From: Clostridiaceae bacterium
Lineage (GTDB): Bacteria; Bacillota; Clostridia; Oscillospirales; Acutalibacteraceae
DNA: 64,000 bases
Direction: 5' to 3'
Assembly (NCBI GenBank): GCA_016285645.1
Contig: JAEERC010000009.1
Span: 1 to 64,000 of the forward strand
Part shown: positions 8,171 through 16,193 of the stretch, piece after piece
Numbering within the stretch: the first letter of the stretch is position 1
Layout of the letters: every line of letters begins with the position of its first letter
Notes under the pieces: model-generated
The model's database searches: none
Told to the model about the DNA's origin: nothing
The model's input: the letters and a program-made list of their open reading frames with translations, nothing else
Made by a program: the position numbers and the translations under genes

Positions 8171-8680
8171 ATGCAATATGAACTTATACGCTCAAAGCGG
8201 AAAACCGTGTCGCTCGAAGTCAGACGCGACGGCAGCGTGATTGTGCGCGCTCCGCTGAGAATGAGCAAAAAAGAAATTGAAAAATTCGTCTCCTCGCATG
8301 AGAAATGGCTTGAAAACGCGGTCAGGCGGCAGAGTGAGCGCAGAAGCCGTGAGGTTGAGCGCACGCCCGAAGAAATAAAAAAGGCAAAACAGGAACTGAA
8401 AACCGTTCTTCTTCCTTTGATTGATAAATACTCCGCCCTTATGGGCGTAAAGCCCGAGGGGGTCACAATAACAAGCGCGAAAACGCGGTTCGGAAGCTGT
8501 AGCGGCAAAAACCGCCTCTCGTTTACATACCGCCTTGTTGACTGCCCCGGTGAGGCGGTCGAATATGTGGTTGTTCATGAGCTGGCGCACATAAAGCACA
8601 AGAACCACGGCAGGGATTTTTACGCCCTCATTGAGAGCGTACTACCCGATTACAGGGAAAGAGAAAAAATGTTGCGATAA
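8171..8680 (+). CDS. YgjP-like zinc metallopeptidase-domain protein (DUF45)
   Basis: A 169-residue protein with the zinc motif HELAHIKHKNHG. His136 and His140 are the expected metal ligands, Glu137 the catalytic residue, and a third histidine follows in the NHGRDF segment. This is the M48-like YgjP/DUF45 family, whose members are often annotated as metal-dependent hydrolases; the cellular substrate is not established. The N-terminal half is basic and strand-rich (RSKRKTVSLEVRRDG). An open frame runs further upstream to 7859 but only through repeat DNA. The ATG at 8171 has AAAAGGA seven bases before it and matches the usual family start. It has no obvious functional link to its neighbours. Confidence 0.85.
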   Translation: MQYELIRSKRKTVSLEVRRDGSVIVRAPLRMSKKEIEKFVSSHEKWLENAVRRQSERRSREVERTPEEIKKAKQELKTVLLPLIDKYSALMGVKPEGVTITSAKTRFGSCSGKNRLSFTYRLVDCPGEAVEYVVVHELAHIKHKNHGRDFYALIESVLPDYREREKMLR

Positions 8681-8695
8681 AATAGCGCATTTCTA

Positions 8696-8724
8696 TTGTT
8701 AATGTAAGAAAAAAGATATATAAT
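8696..8724 (+). promoter_or_regulatory. Promoter of the GPH-transporter gene run
   Basis: TTGTTA (8696-8701), a 17-base spacer and a perfect TATAAT (8719-8724) lie 35 bases before the first transporter gene. Confidence 0.7.
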
Positions 8725-8759
8725 AATATATTATGATATAAACCGAAAAGGATGATTTA

Positions 8760-10157
8760 ATGCAGAAAATATCCTGGCGGGAAAAAATCGGCTACGGCAT
8801 CGGGGCTACGGGTCTCGATCTGAGTTACGGTCTTTTCTATTCTTATCTTTCAATTTATCTTACAAACGTGCTCGGCATAAAATCGGCTTTCCTGCTGATT
8901 TTAGCCCCTCTCGCGAGAATCTGGGACGGCGTGAACGACCCGATGATGGGCGCGATTGTTGACCGCACAAACACAAAATTCGGCAAGCGCAGGCCGTGGA
9001 TTTTAATCGGCGCCGCCTCAAACGCGATTGTGCTCGCCTTCCTTTTCAACGCCTCGCGCTTCGTTTCGGGCGGCACGGCTCTCTATGTCTATGCCGCCGC
9101 GTTCTATGTGCTGTGGGGCATGACGAACACTTTGGCCGACATTCCCTACTGGTCAATGGTGCCGTCGTTCACAAGCGACGAAAAGGAGCGCAATTTAATC
9201 TCCACCGTGGCGAGAACTTTCTCGGGTCTCGGGCAGGGGATTATAGCCCTTTTCACTCCCATAGCGCTCAAAAAAATCAGTGCTCAGGCGGACGGCAGCC
9301 CCTCGGCTCAGGGCTTCGGCACGGTCAGCGTAATCGCCGCCGTTTTCCTCGTTGTTTTCGCCTTCGTCTCCGTAACATTCACCAAGGAGCGCAGAATTGT
9401 CAAATCCGAGGAGGGCTTCTCGTTCAAAAAGGCGCTCTCGAACATCACGGGCAACAGGCAGCTGCTTGTGTTTATGCTTTTCGCGATGATTTCAAACGCG
9501 GGCTTCTATATGATTTCGGGCGTGAGCAGTTACTACTTTGCCGTCGTAAAAGGCGATATAGCCCTGCAGTCCACATTCAACCTGTTCAACACGGTCGGCA
9601 GCGTGCTCGCGATTCTTGTTGTGCCCGTTTTTTCAAAGTTTATGTCAAACCGCAATATCTACATTTTCTGCCTGTCCTCCGCGATATTCGGCTATATCGG
9701 AATGGCTGTGTGCGGGCTTGCCCTCAACACGGGCGTCATCCCGCTGGGCGTGTTCTATTTCATCGCCTCAATCGGCACGGGCAGTATGTTCGTAAACCAG
9801 ACAATCATGCTCTCGGATGTCGTTGACTACGGCGAATACACAACCGGAAAGCGCAACGAGGCGCTGACCTTCTCAATGAAGGGCTTCCTTCAGAAAATGG
9901 CATACACCTTCCAGAGCATCATAATGTACGCCACCTTCATCGCCACGGGCTATGACGATTTCACGCAGAGCGCGAACGCGGTCGCCTCCGCGGCGGCTCA
10001 GAGGGGCATTTCGCTGCTTATGTTCGCGGTGCCTCCCGTGATGATGGCTCTCTCGCTCATCATATTCATCAGAAAATACAAGGTTCACGGTGCGCTCAAG
10101 GCGGAAATAATCGAGGCGATAAATAAAAAATACGCCGACGACAAGCCGGTCGGATAA
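8760..10157 (+). CDS. GPH-family glycoside/cation symporter (MFS superfamily)
   Basis: A 465-residue membrane protein with about twelve hydrophobic segments. Diagnostic features are the N-terminal REKIGYGIGATGLDLSYG, the loop motif DRTNTKFGKRRPW between segments 2 and 3, and DVVDYGEYTTGKRNEAL before the last third. These are the hallmarks of the glycoside-pentoside-hexuronide:cation symporter family (melibiose- and glucuronide-carrier type). It should import a small glycoside with sodium or protons. The ATG follows AAAAGGA. It is the first gene of a run, and the next start codon lies two bases after its stop. The sugar cannot be predicted. Confidence 0.9.
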   Translation: MQKISWREKIGYGIGATGLDLSYGLFYSYLSIYLTNVLGIKSAFLLILAPLARIWDGVNDPMMGAIVDRTNTKFGKRRPWILIGAASNAIVLAFLFNASRFVSGGTALYVYAAAFYVLWGMTNTLADIPYWSMVPSFTSDEKERNLISTVARTFSGLGQGIIALFTPIALKKISAQADGSPSAQGFGTVSVIAAVFLVVFAFVSVTFTKERRIVKSEEGFSFKKALSNITGNRQLLVFMLFAMISNAGFYMISGVSSYYFAVVKGDIALQSTFNLFNTVGSVLAILVVPVFSKFMSNRNIYIFCLSSAIFGYIGMAVCGLALNTGVIPLGVFYFIASIGTGSMFVNQTIMLSDVVDYGEYTTGKRNEALTFSMKGFLQKMAYTFQSIIMYATFIATGYDDFTQSANAVASAAAQRGISLLMFAVPPVMMALSLIIFIRKYKVHGALKAEIIEAINKKYADDKPVG

Positions 10158-10158
10158 T

Positions 10159-11265
10159 ATGAAAAAACTGTTCTATTTTATATATAAAATCTTCTTTTCC
10201 CTCGGCAGGCTGCTGCCCGCGAAAGGCAATCTCGTCTGCCTCGTTTCGCCGCACAACGCGTTTTTGAACGATTCGCTCGGTGAGATGAAAAAGGAAATTG
10301 AAAGACGCGGCGGCTACACACTGCGCTTCGTGCTCGGAAGCGACATAAAGGGCAAAACCTCACTTATGAGAGTCCTTTCGTTCTTTACCTCGGGGGCTGT
10401 GAACCTCGCACGCGCGAAATATATCTATTTAAACGACAATTTTATGCCGATGGCTTCGCTGAATTTCAGAAAGGGCACGGTCATAACCCAGCTCTGGCAT
10501 GGTGAGGGCGCTCTCAAAAAAATCTGTCTGGACCTCGACCTGCCCGAAAAAACGGTTAAACTCGAAAAGAAGATATTTTCAAAATACACTTATATAATCA
10601 CATCTTCAAAAAGCGTGGTTCCCGTGTGGGCAAAGGCGTTCGGCAAGGATGAAAGCGCCGTGCTGCCCCTCGGCTCGCCGAGAACGGACGCGTTTTTCAG
10701 AGTGACAAACAGCATATCCGACAGGGAGGCGTTTGACTGCCTCTACCCCGGCTGCAGGGGTAAAAAACTTGTGCTCTACGCCCCGACCTTCCGCGATGAC
10801 CCCGGGCTTGACAGGGAGATTCCCTCGCATTTTGACGCCTATACATTCAACCTCGCGTTCGGTGAGGAATACGCCCTGCTCACCCGCCTTCATCCGCAGG
10901 TTCACTCATCCTCCTTCGGCGAGGGTGTTACGGATGTTACCGATTACCCCGACATAGCGGGTCTTCTCAGGCTCGTGGATGTGCTTATCACGGACTATTC
11001 CTCCGTGTTTATGGACTATGTACTGCTTGACAAGCCCTGCATATTCTACGCCTACGACCTTGAGGCGTATTCGGCTCTTCGCCCGTTTTACGGCGATTAT
11101 GAGTGCACCGTTCCCGGTCCCGTTGTGCGCTCGTTTGACGAACTTCTGACCGTTATGCGCACAGTCGGAGTAGATGAGGAAAAATACGCCCGGTTCAAGG
11201 AATACCACCTCGGCAGCTGCGACGGAAAGAGCGCCGCGAGAGTTGCCGACGCGACTTTGAAATAA
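10159..11265 (+). CDS. CDP-glycerol glycerophosphotransferase-like protein (TagB/TagF type)
   Basis: A 368-residue protein without an obvious membrane helix beyond a hydrophobic N-terminus. The QLWHGEGALKKI segment, LGSPRTDAFF, the LYAPTFRDD loop and the TDYSSVFMDYVLLDKP signature match the polymerase domain of TagB/TagF-like enzymes, which transfer glycerol phosphate from CDP-glycerol to teichoic-acid-like polymers at the membrane inner face. Histidines in QLWHGEG and RLHPQVH fit the expected active site. Full TagF proteins are roughly twice this length, so this is a stand-alone transferase domain. It is translationally coupled to the upstream transporter. The acceptor is unknown. Confidence 0.8.
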   Translation: MKKLFYFIYKIFFSLGRLLPAKGNLVCLVSPHNAFLNDSLGEMKKEIERRGGYTLRFVLGSDIKGKTSLMRVLSFFTSGAVNLARAKYIYLNDNFMPMASLNFRKGTVITQLWHGEGALKKICLDLDLPEKTVKLEKKIFSKYTYIITSSKSVVPVWAKAFGKDESAVLPLGSPRTDAFFRVTNSISDREAFDCLYPGCRGKKLVLYAPTFRDDPGLDREIPSHFDAYTFNLAFGEEYALLTRLHPQVHSSSFGEGVTDVTDYPDIAGLLRLVDVLITDYSSVFMDYVLLDKPCIFYAYDLEAYSALRPFYGDYECTVPGPVVRSFDELLTVMRTVGVDEEKYARFKEYHLGSCDGKSAARVADATLK

Positions 11266-11305
11266 TAAAAATATATCAGGAATAGATAAGAAAGGCGGAT
11301 AGCAA

Positions 11306-13207
11306 ATGAAAAAGATTATATCTGTTTTTCTCACTTTGGTTATCCTGTTTTCCGTGTGTATCGCCGCCGTCAGGGGCGTCGCGGAGCAGAGTGAGAAATA
11401 CCCCGTGGTCGTACTCCCCGGCTACAGTTCCTCAACCCTTGTAACAACCGATGAAAACGGCAGCGACAGGCAGGTGTGGATGCTCGACCTCGGCGGAGTG
11501 GGAGGCGATATACTCGAATATATCGTGCCAATAGCGAGGGGCCTCGGCGACCTCACCTTCCGCAACGCCGACAGAATCTCGGAAATTATCGGCAACGAGA
11601 TTATCGGGCTTACAAAGGACATAGTCTGCAACCCCGACGGAACAAGCAAGCTTGACATCCGCCCGCTTCTTCAGACGGCGGAGGAATCCTGCTGGGCAAA
11701 TCTGCGCGCCTCGGGGCAGGGTAAATTCTGCTATTTCGATTACTATCTCGACCCGAGAAAGGGCGGCTACGGCGTTGAGGATTCGGATATTTTCTCGTTT
11801 ATGTGCGATTTCCGTATGGGAGCCGTTGACTGTGCCGCCCGCCTTGACACCTTCATTGAGGATGTGCTCGACTACACGGGCGCCGAAAAGGTCAACATAA
11901 TCTGCGAGAGCCACGGCGGTCAGGTCGCGGGAACATATCTCAGTATGTTCGGCAGCAAACAGCAGGTTCACAACGCCGTGCTGTGCGTGCCCGCCCTGTG
12001 CGGAGCGAGTCTCGCCTACGATCTCCTCACTCAGGAGGCGAATCTCGACGAGCTTGAGCTTCTCTATTTTGTTGAATACGCGAACCTCATCGAGGAGGAT
12101 ATACACTGGCTCTTCGAGGCGGAAAACCTCGAGTTTGTGGACTGGATTATACAGGGAATACTGCCCTATATTTTCCGCGTTGTGGGCTACTGGGGCAGCA
12201 TCTGGGACTTCTGCCCGCCCTCGGTCTATGACGAAATGAAAGCGAAATGGCTCGACAGCGATGAGAGCGCCGCCCTTATTGAGAAGAGCGATTATATGCA
12301 CTACGAGATTATGGCGAATTACGCTGAGAATCTCACAAAATGCCAGGAGGAATACGGCGTAAATATCACAATGATATGCGGCACGGACGCGGGCTGCGCC
12401 TCGGGCTGGAGAGCGAATTCCGACGGTATAATCACAACCGAATGCTCCTCGGGAGCGACCTGCGCGCCCTGGGGTGAAACCTTCGGCAATAGCTATGTGC
12501 AGGTGAACGACTGCGGCGGAAACTACAAGGTATCGCCCGCCATGACGGTTGACGCCTCAACGGCTTTCCTGCCCGACGACACCTTCTTTATAGCGAGAAT
12601 GTTCCACGGCAGCGAGTTCGCCGATGACTATGTCTGCTCCCTTGCCGAGCAGGCGCTGTTTACGGATAATATAGAAAACGTTTATTCATCGCCCGCTTAC
12701 CCGCAGTTCCGTTATTCCGTCAACCCCTCACACGCCCTGACGGCGGAGTTTGACTCGAGCAGGCCCGGCTACATTTCGGCGGATGACTCGTTCCTGCGAA
12801 TCACCAACAACTCCGAAAAGGGCAGGGATTTAATCATAATCGGAATAAAGGCGGAGGGCGCCGATATAAAATTTGACCTTCGGAACACGGGCGCGGTCGC
12901 CGCGGGTGAGAGTGTGGATATTCCGTTCAAGGGTAATCTCCCGCAGGAAAGAAAACTTGTTAAAATCACCGTGACATACGCCTCCGTCGGTTCGGTCACT
13001 CCTCTGGGTGAGAGAAAACTCGGTTTCACGCTCTTAAACGGCGAGCCCGGAGCGGACGGGGAGGAGGGCAGTGCCTTCACCTCGTTTATAAACCGCGTTG
13101 TTTCCGCCCTTGAGACGGTTCTCAGAAAACTCGGCTTATACAACTTTGTTCTTATGATGGTAAATGTTTTTGACGGAGTGTTCGGGAGACTTGTTTACGG
13201 CTTTTAA
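11306..13207 (+). CDS. Secreted alpha/beta-hydrolase, lipase/acyltransferase-like
   Basis: A 633-residue protein with an N-terminal signal peptide (about residues 1-28). The alpha/beta-hydrolase core begins with VVVLPGYSSST, a likely oxyanion region, and has IICESHGGQVAG with the putative nucleophile Ser202; the elbow is C-E-S-H-G rather than G-x-S-x-G. The layout resembles lecithin:cholesterol acyltransferase-like lipases. From about residue 490 a beta-rich domain follows (ITNNSEKGRDLIIIGIKAEG, TVTYASVGSVTPLG), perhaps Ig-like, and the last 30 residues are hydrophobic and may anchor the protein. The start follows AAAGGCGG. The substrate is unknown, and assignment to a specific lipase family is tentative. 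Confidence 0.65.
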   Translation: MKKIISVFLTLVILFSVCIAAVRGVAEQSEKYPVVVLPGYSSSTLVTTDENGSDRQVWMLDLGGVGGDILEYIVPIARGLGDLTFRNADRISEIIGNEIIGLTKDIVCNPDGTSKLDIRPLLQTAEESCWANLRASGQGKFCYFDYYLDPRKGGYGVEDSDIFSFMCDFRMGAVDCAARLDTFIEDVLDYTGAEKVNIICESHGGQVAGTYLSMFGSKQQVHNAVLCVPALCGASLAYDLLTQEANLDELELLYFVEYANLIEEDIHWLFEAENLEFVDWIIQGILPYIFRVVGYWGSIWDFCPPSVYDEMKAKWLDSDESAALIEKSDYMHYEIMANYAENLTKCQEEYGVNITMICGTDAGCASGWRANSDGIITTECSSGATCAPWGETFGNSYVQVNDCGGNYKVSPAMTVDASTAFLPDDTFFIARMFHGSEFADDYVCSLAEQALFTDNIENVYSSPAYPQFRYSVNPSHALTAEFDSSRPGYISADDSFLRITNNSEKGRDLIIIGIKAEGADIKFDLRNTGAVAAGESVDIPFKGNLPQERKLVKITVTYASVGSVTPLGERKLGFTLLNGEPGADGEEGSAFTSFINRVVSALETVLRKLGLYNFVLMMVNVFDGVFGRLVYGF

Positions 13208-13253
13208 CAGGGATTCGTTTTAGTTTTTCAAAATATATCAGGGGGTAAAATCA

Positions 13254-14705
13254 ATGAGTGAAAAAGCAAACGCAAAGCCGCAGAAATACATGAATTTAAA
13301 GGAGATTCTCGCCTATTCGCTCGGCCTTTTCGGCTTTCAGGCAATAGTCGGTCTTCTCAACTCCTATCAGGCGGAGTTTTACGGCTCGATAATGGGGGCG
13401 AACCTTGCCATAGTGGGCGCGATAATTCTCATCGCAAAAATCGTCTCCGCCGTTTTCGACCCGATTGTAGGCAATAAAATCGAGAGCACTAAGGGCAAAC
13501 TGGGCAAATTCAAGCCCTTCATAATCGCCTCAATTCCCGTTCTTTTAATCTTCACGGCTGTAGTGTTCCTTGACATTACGCCGCTGCATTTTGAAAACGC
13601 GGGCAACGCTCTGTATATCTATATTTTCATCACCTTCCTCATCTGGTGCCTGGGTATGACCCTCGCCGATGTTCCCACTCAGGGCATCGCCGCCGTTCTC
13701 ACGCCCGACCCGAACGAGAGAACAAACATAGTTTCAATAGCGAACACCGCGAAGCAGATCGGATTCGCCGCCTGCGCGGTTATAGTGCCCGTAATCTGCC
13801 TTATCATAAAGGGCGGCTCAAAGGTCATTGTCGCTAAGGGCGAGCAGGACAGCCCGATGATAGCCCCCGAATACCTCTTCACGGCAATAGCCACGGCTGT
13901 TTTCGGCTGCGCGCTTATGGCGCTCATCGTTTTCTGGAGCAAGGAGAGAGTGCCCTACGCCTCGGGCGAAAAGACCTCATTCAAGGATATGTTTGAAGCC
14001 ATAAAGGGCAACACCCCGCTCATTCTCGTCATCGTCTCCTACTTCCTCGGCTTCGGCAGACAGATGGCAATGGGAATTCAGGTTCAGGCGGCGTACGCCC
14101 TTATCGGCAGCCAGAACCTCGTTATCATACTCGGCATCACCACAGCCATCGGCTCAATGATTTCAATGGCTGTTACGCCGGTACTCATCAAAAAGACAAA
14201 CGAGAAAACGGCTTATCTCATCCTCTCGATTTACGGCTTCGTTGTTTCGGTGCTCGCCTATATCGTTTACGCCTTTGTTACCAAAAACGCGGTTGTAATG
14301 TATATCTTCCTCTTCCTCATCGGTCTTCAGTTCAGCGCCGTTACGCTTATGCCCATGATTATGACGGCGGACTGCGTTGACTACTATGAATACAAAACAG
14401 GCAAGAGAACGGAGGGCCCCGTTTACGCCCTTCTCAGTCTCACAATAAAGGTCTGCCTCGCTCTCGGCACGGCTCTCGGTCTGTTCTTCGTGAGCAAATC
14501 GGGCTACTCCGAGGCAATTCAGCAGTCAACGGTCGTGTTTGAGGAAAGCACAAAGAACACAATCTTCTTCGCCTACACGGCAATGCCCGGCATCTTAGCG
14601 CTTCTCTCCGCTGTACCGATGTTCAAATATGACATCTACGGCAAGAAGAAGGAGGAGATTTCCGCCGCTCTCGCCGAGCGCAGAGCTTCAGCCGAAAGCG
14701 AATGA
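13254..14705 (+). CDS. GPH-family glycoside/cation symporter, second copy
   Basis: A 483-residue twelve-segment symporter. It carries the family loop IVGNKIESTKGKLGKFKPF and the late motif TADCVDYYEYKTGKRTEG. The ribosome site is GGGGG, seven bases before the ATG. Only three bases separate it from the GH5-like gene downstream, so transporter and hydrolase are surely co-expressed. The likely job is to bring in the glycoside that the cytoplasmic GH5-like enzyme cleaves. The C-terminal cytoplasmic tail is short, unlike that of the third transporter. Confidence 0.9.
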   Translation: MSEKANAKPQKYMNLKEILAYSLGLFGFQAIVGLLNSYQAEFYGSIMGANLAIVGAIILIAKIVSAVFDPIVGNKIESTKGKLGKFKPFIIASIPVLLIFTAVVFLDITPLHFENAGNALYIYIFITFLIWCLGMTLADVPTQGIAAVLTPDPNERTNIVSIANTAKQIGFAACAVIVPVICLIIKGGSKVIVAKGEQDSPMIAPEYLFTAIATAVFGCALMALIVFWSKERVPYASGEKTSFKDMFEAIKGNTPLILVIVSYFLGFGRQMAMGIQVQAAYALIGSQNLVIILGITTAIGSMISMAVTPVLIKKTNEKTAYLILSIYGFVVSVLAYIVYAFVTKNAVVMYIFLFLIGLQFSAVTLMPMIMTADCVDYYEYKTGKRTEGPVYALLSLTIKVCLALGTALGLFFVSKSGYSEAIQQSTVVFEESTKNTIFFAYTAMPGILALLSAVPMFKYDIYGKKKEEISAALAERRASAESE

Positions 14706-14708
14706 TAA

Positions 14709-16178
14709 ATGGATAAAATAAGGGTTGAAAACCTTAAATTCACCGATGAAAAGGGCAGAACGCGCCTGTTCAACGGTATGAATATTGACGATAAGCTCAT
14801 TGACCGCGACTCCTTCAGATATAACCTCGACGATGAGTTTTTCAAAAAATTCCGTATGTACGGGCTGGATTTCATCCGCCTCGCCGTCACCTGGCAGAAT
14901 CTTGAGCCGCGGGCGGGTGAATACAACGAGAGTTATCTTAAATCAATCGACGGCATTTTCGAAAGAGCCGCGAAACACGGCGTATATATTCTCCTTGACC
15001 TGCACCAGGATCTCTACTCCGGCTTTGACGGTGTGGGCGGGGGCGACGGCGCGCCCGGCTGGGCTTGTATGAGCGACGGGCTTAAAATGCGCAATCCGAA
15101 GGTCGTGTGGGTTGAGGGCTATCTTCTGTGCGGCTGCACAAGGCGCTGCTTTGACCATTTCTGGGCAAACGACATCACCCACGGAATGGGCCTGCAGGAC
15201 AGGTTCGCCCTTCTGTGGCGGATGCTCGCTGAGCGCTACGGCGGCAGCCCCGCGCTTTTCGGTTTTGACCTTTTAAATGAGCCGTTCCCCGGCTCGCCCG
15301 GCAAAAAGATGATATTCCGTCTGGCGAAAAGCGCCGCGAAGAATATAGCGTTCAACGGGAAACTCGACCGTAAAAGAATAATAAAATCGGCGGTTAAAAA
15401 GGATATGAGAGGGTTGCTCGACTCAATCGACGGCTCGATTGTGCCGGATATTATGAGTAAACTCGACAGTCTGCAGGCGGAGTTTGACATAAAGGTCTAT
15501 TCCCCGTTTTTAAACAGGATTACTAAGGCGATAAGGGAAGTTACACCAAACGGAATAATAATGATGGAGCAGAGTTTTCTCTGCAACGGCGGAGCGAGGC
15601 ATTTTGCGCCGCCCGTAACGGTTGACGGAAAGCGCGAGGAGCAGCAGTGCTTCGGCCCGCACTCCTACGACATAGCCGTTGACACTCCGCTCTATAAATA
15701 CGCGAATGCCGGCAGGGTAAAGGCGTTCTTCAATGAGATGCGCTCCACCCAGCTTCGCCTCAATGTTCCCGTTGTGGTGGGCGAATGGGGCGGCTGCAGT
15801 GACAATAAGGATACATCCTGGTTCGGTCACGGCAGGGAACTGCTCAACTACTTCGATGAGAACCGGTGGAGCCAGTCCTACTGGGACTACCACGGCGACG
15901 ATATGGACGCCCCGCTTATGGATCTGCTCTCGAGAACCCATCCCGTGGCGGTGGGCGGTGAAATCGGCTCCTACGGTTACGATTACGAAACGGATGTTTT
16001 CACGCTTGAATTCATATCCGACGGCAAAAACGAAACCCTCATTTACGCGCACAAACCGTTTGAAGCGCCTGAGGGCTTTAAATATAAAACGGTCGAAGAG
16101 TATGAAAACGGCGCCTGCGTGATTGCAATTAAACCCGCAGCGGGTGAATGCGCCGTCACGCTCAACTTCAAAAACTGA
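14709..16178 (+). CDS. Glycoside hydrolase family 5, endoglycoceramidase-like, intracellular
   Basis: A 489-residue (beta/alpha)8-barrel enzyme. FIRLAVTWQNLEP, ILLDLHQDLYSG and GGGDGAPGWA are typical of the endoglycoceramidase branch of GH5. The acid/base is predicted as Glu191 in FDLLNEPFPG and the nucleophile as Glu359 in VVVGEWGG. A small beta-sandwich-like domain covers about residues 415-489 (TDVFTLEFISDG). Known endoglycoceramidases are secreted, but this protein has no signal peptide and sits directly after a GPH importer, so it probably acts in the cytoplasm on a transported glycoside such as a small beta-glucoside or glycolipid fragment. Its exact specificity cannot be read from the sequence. 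Confidence 0.85.
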   Translation: MDKIRVENLKFTDEKGRTRLFNGMNIDDKLIDRDSFRYNLDDEFFKKFRMYGLDFIRLAVTWQNLEPRAGEYNESYLKSIDGIFERAAKHGVYILLDLHQDLYSGFDGVGGGDGAPGWACMSDGLKMRNPKVVWVEGYLLCGCTRRCFDHFWANDITHGMGLQDRFALLWRMLAERYGGSPALFGFDLLNEPFPGSPGKKMIFRLAKSAAKNIAFNGKLDRKRIIKSAVKKDMRGLLDSIDGSIVPDIMSKLDSLQAEFDIKVYSPFLNRITKAIREVTPNGIIMMEQSFLCNGGARHFAPPVTVDGKREEQQCFGPHSYDIAVDTPLYKYANAGRVKAFFNEMRSTQLRLNVPVVVGEWGGCSDNKDTSWFGHGRELLNYFDENRWSQSYWDYHGDDMDAPLMDLLSRTHPVAVGGEIGSYGYDYETDVFTLEFISDGKNETLIYAHKPFEAPEGFKYKTVEEYENGACVIAIKPAAGECAVTLNFKN

Positions 16179-16193
16179 TTCCGGAGGTATTCA

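Noticed and set aside
7725..8176. Several short open frames on both strands in the repeat island
   Set aside because: They are made of palindromic repeat DNA, are arginine- and proline-rich, and change frame between repeat copies. No start is supported.
11432..12301. A 289-codon minus-strand frame inside the lipase-like gene
   Set aside because: No recognisable motif and no promoter or ribosome site; it is a by-product of codon bias in the plus-strand gene.
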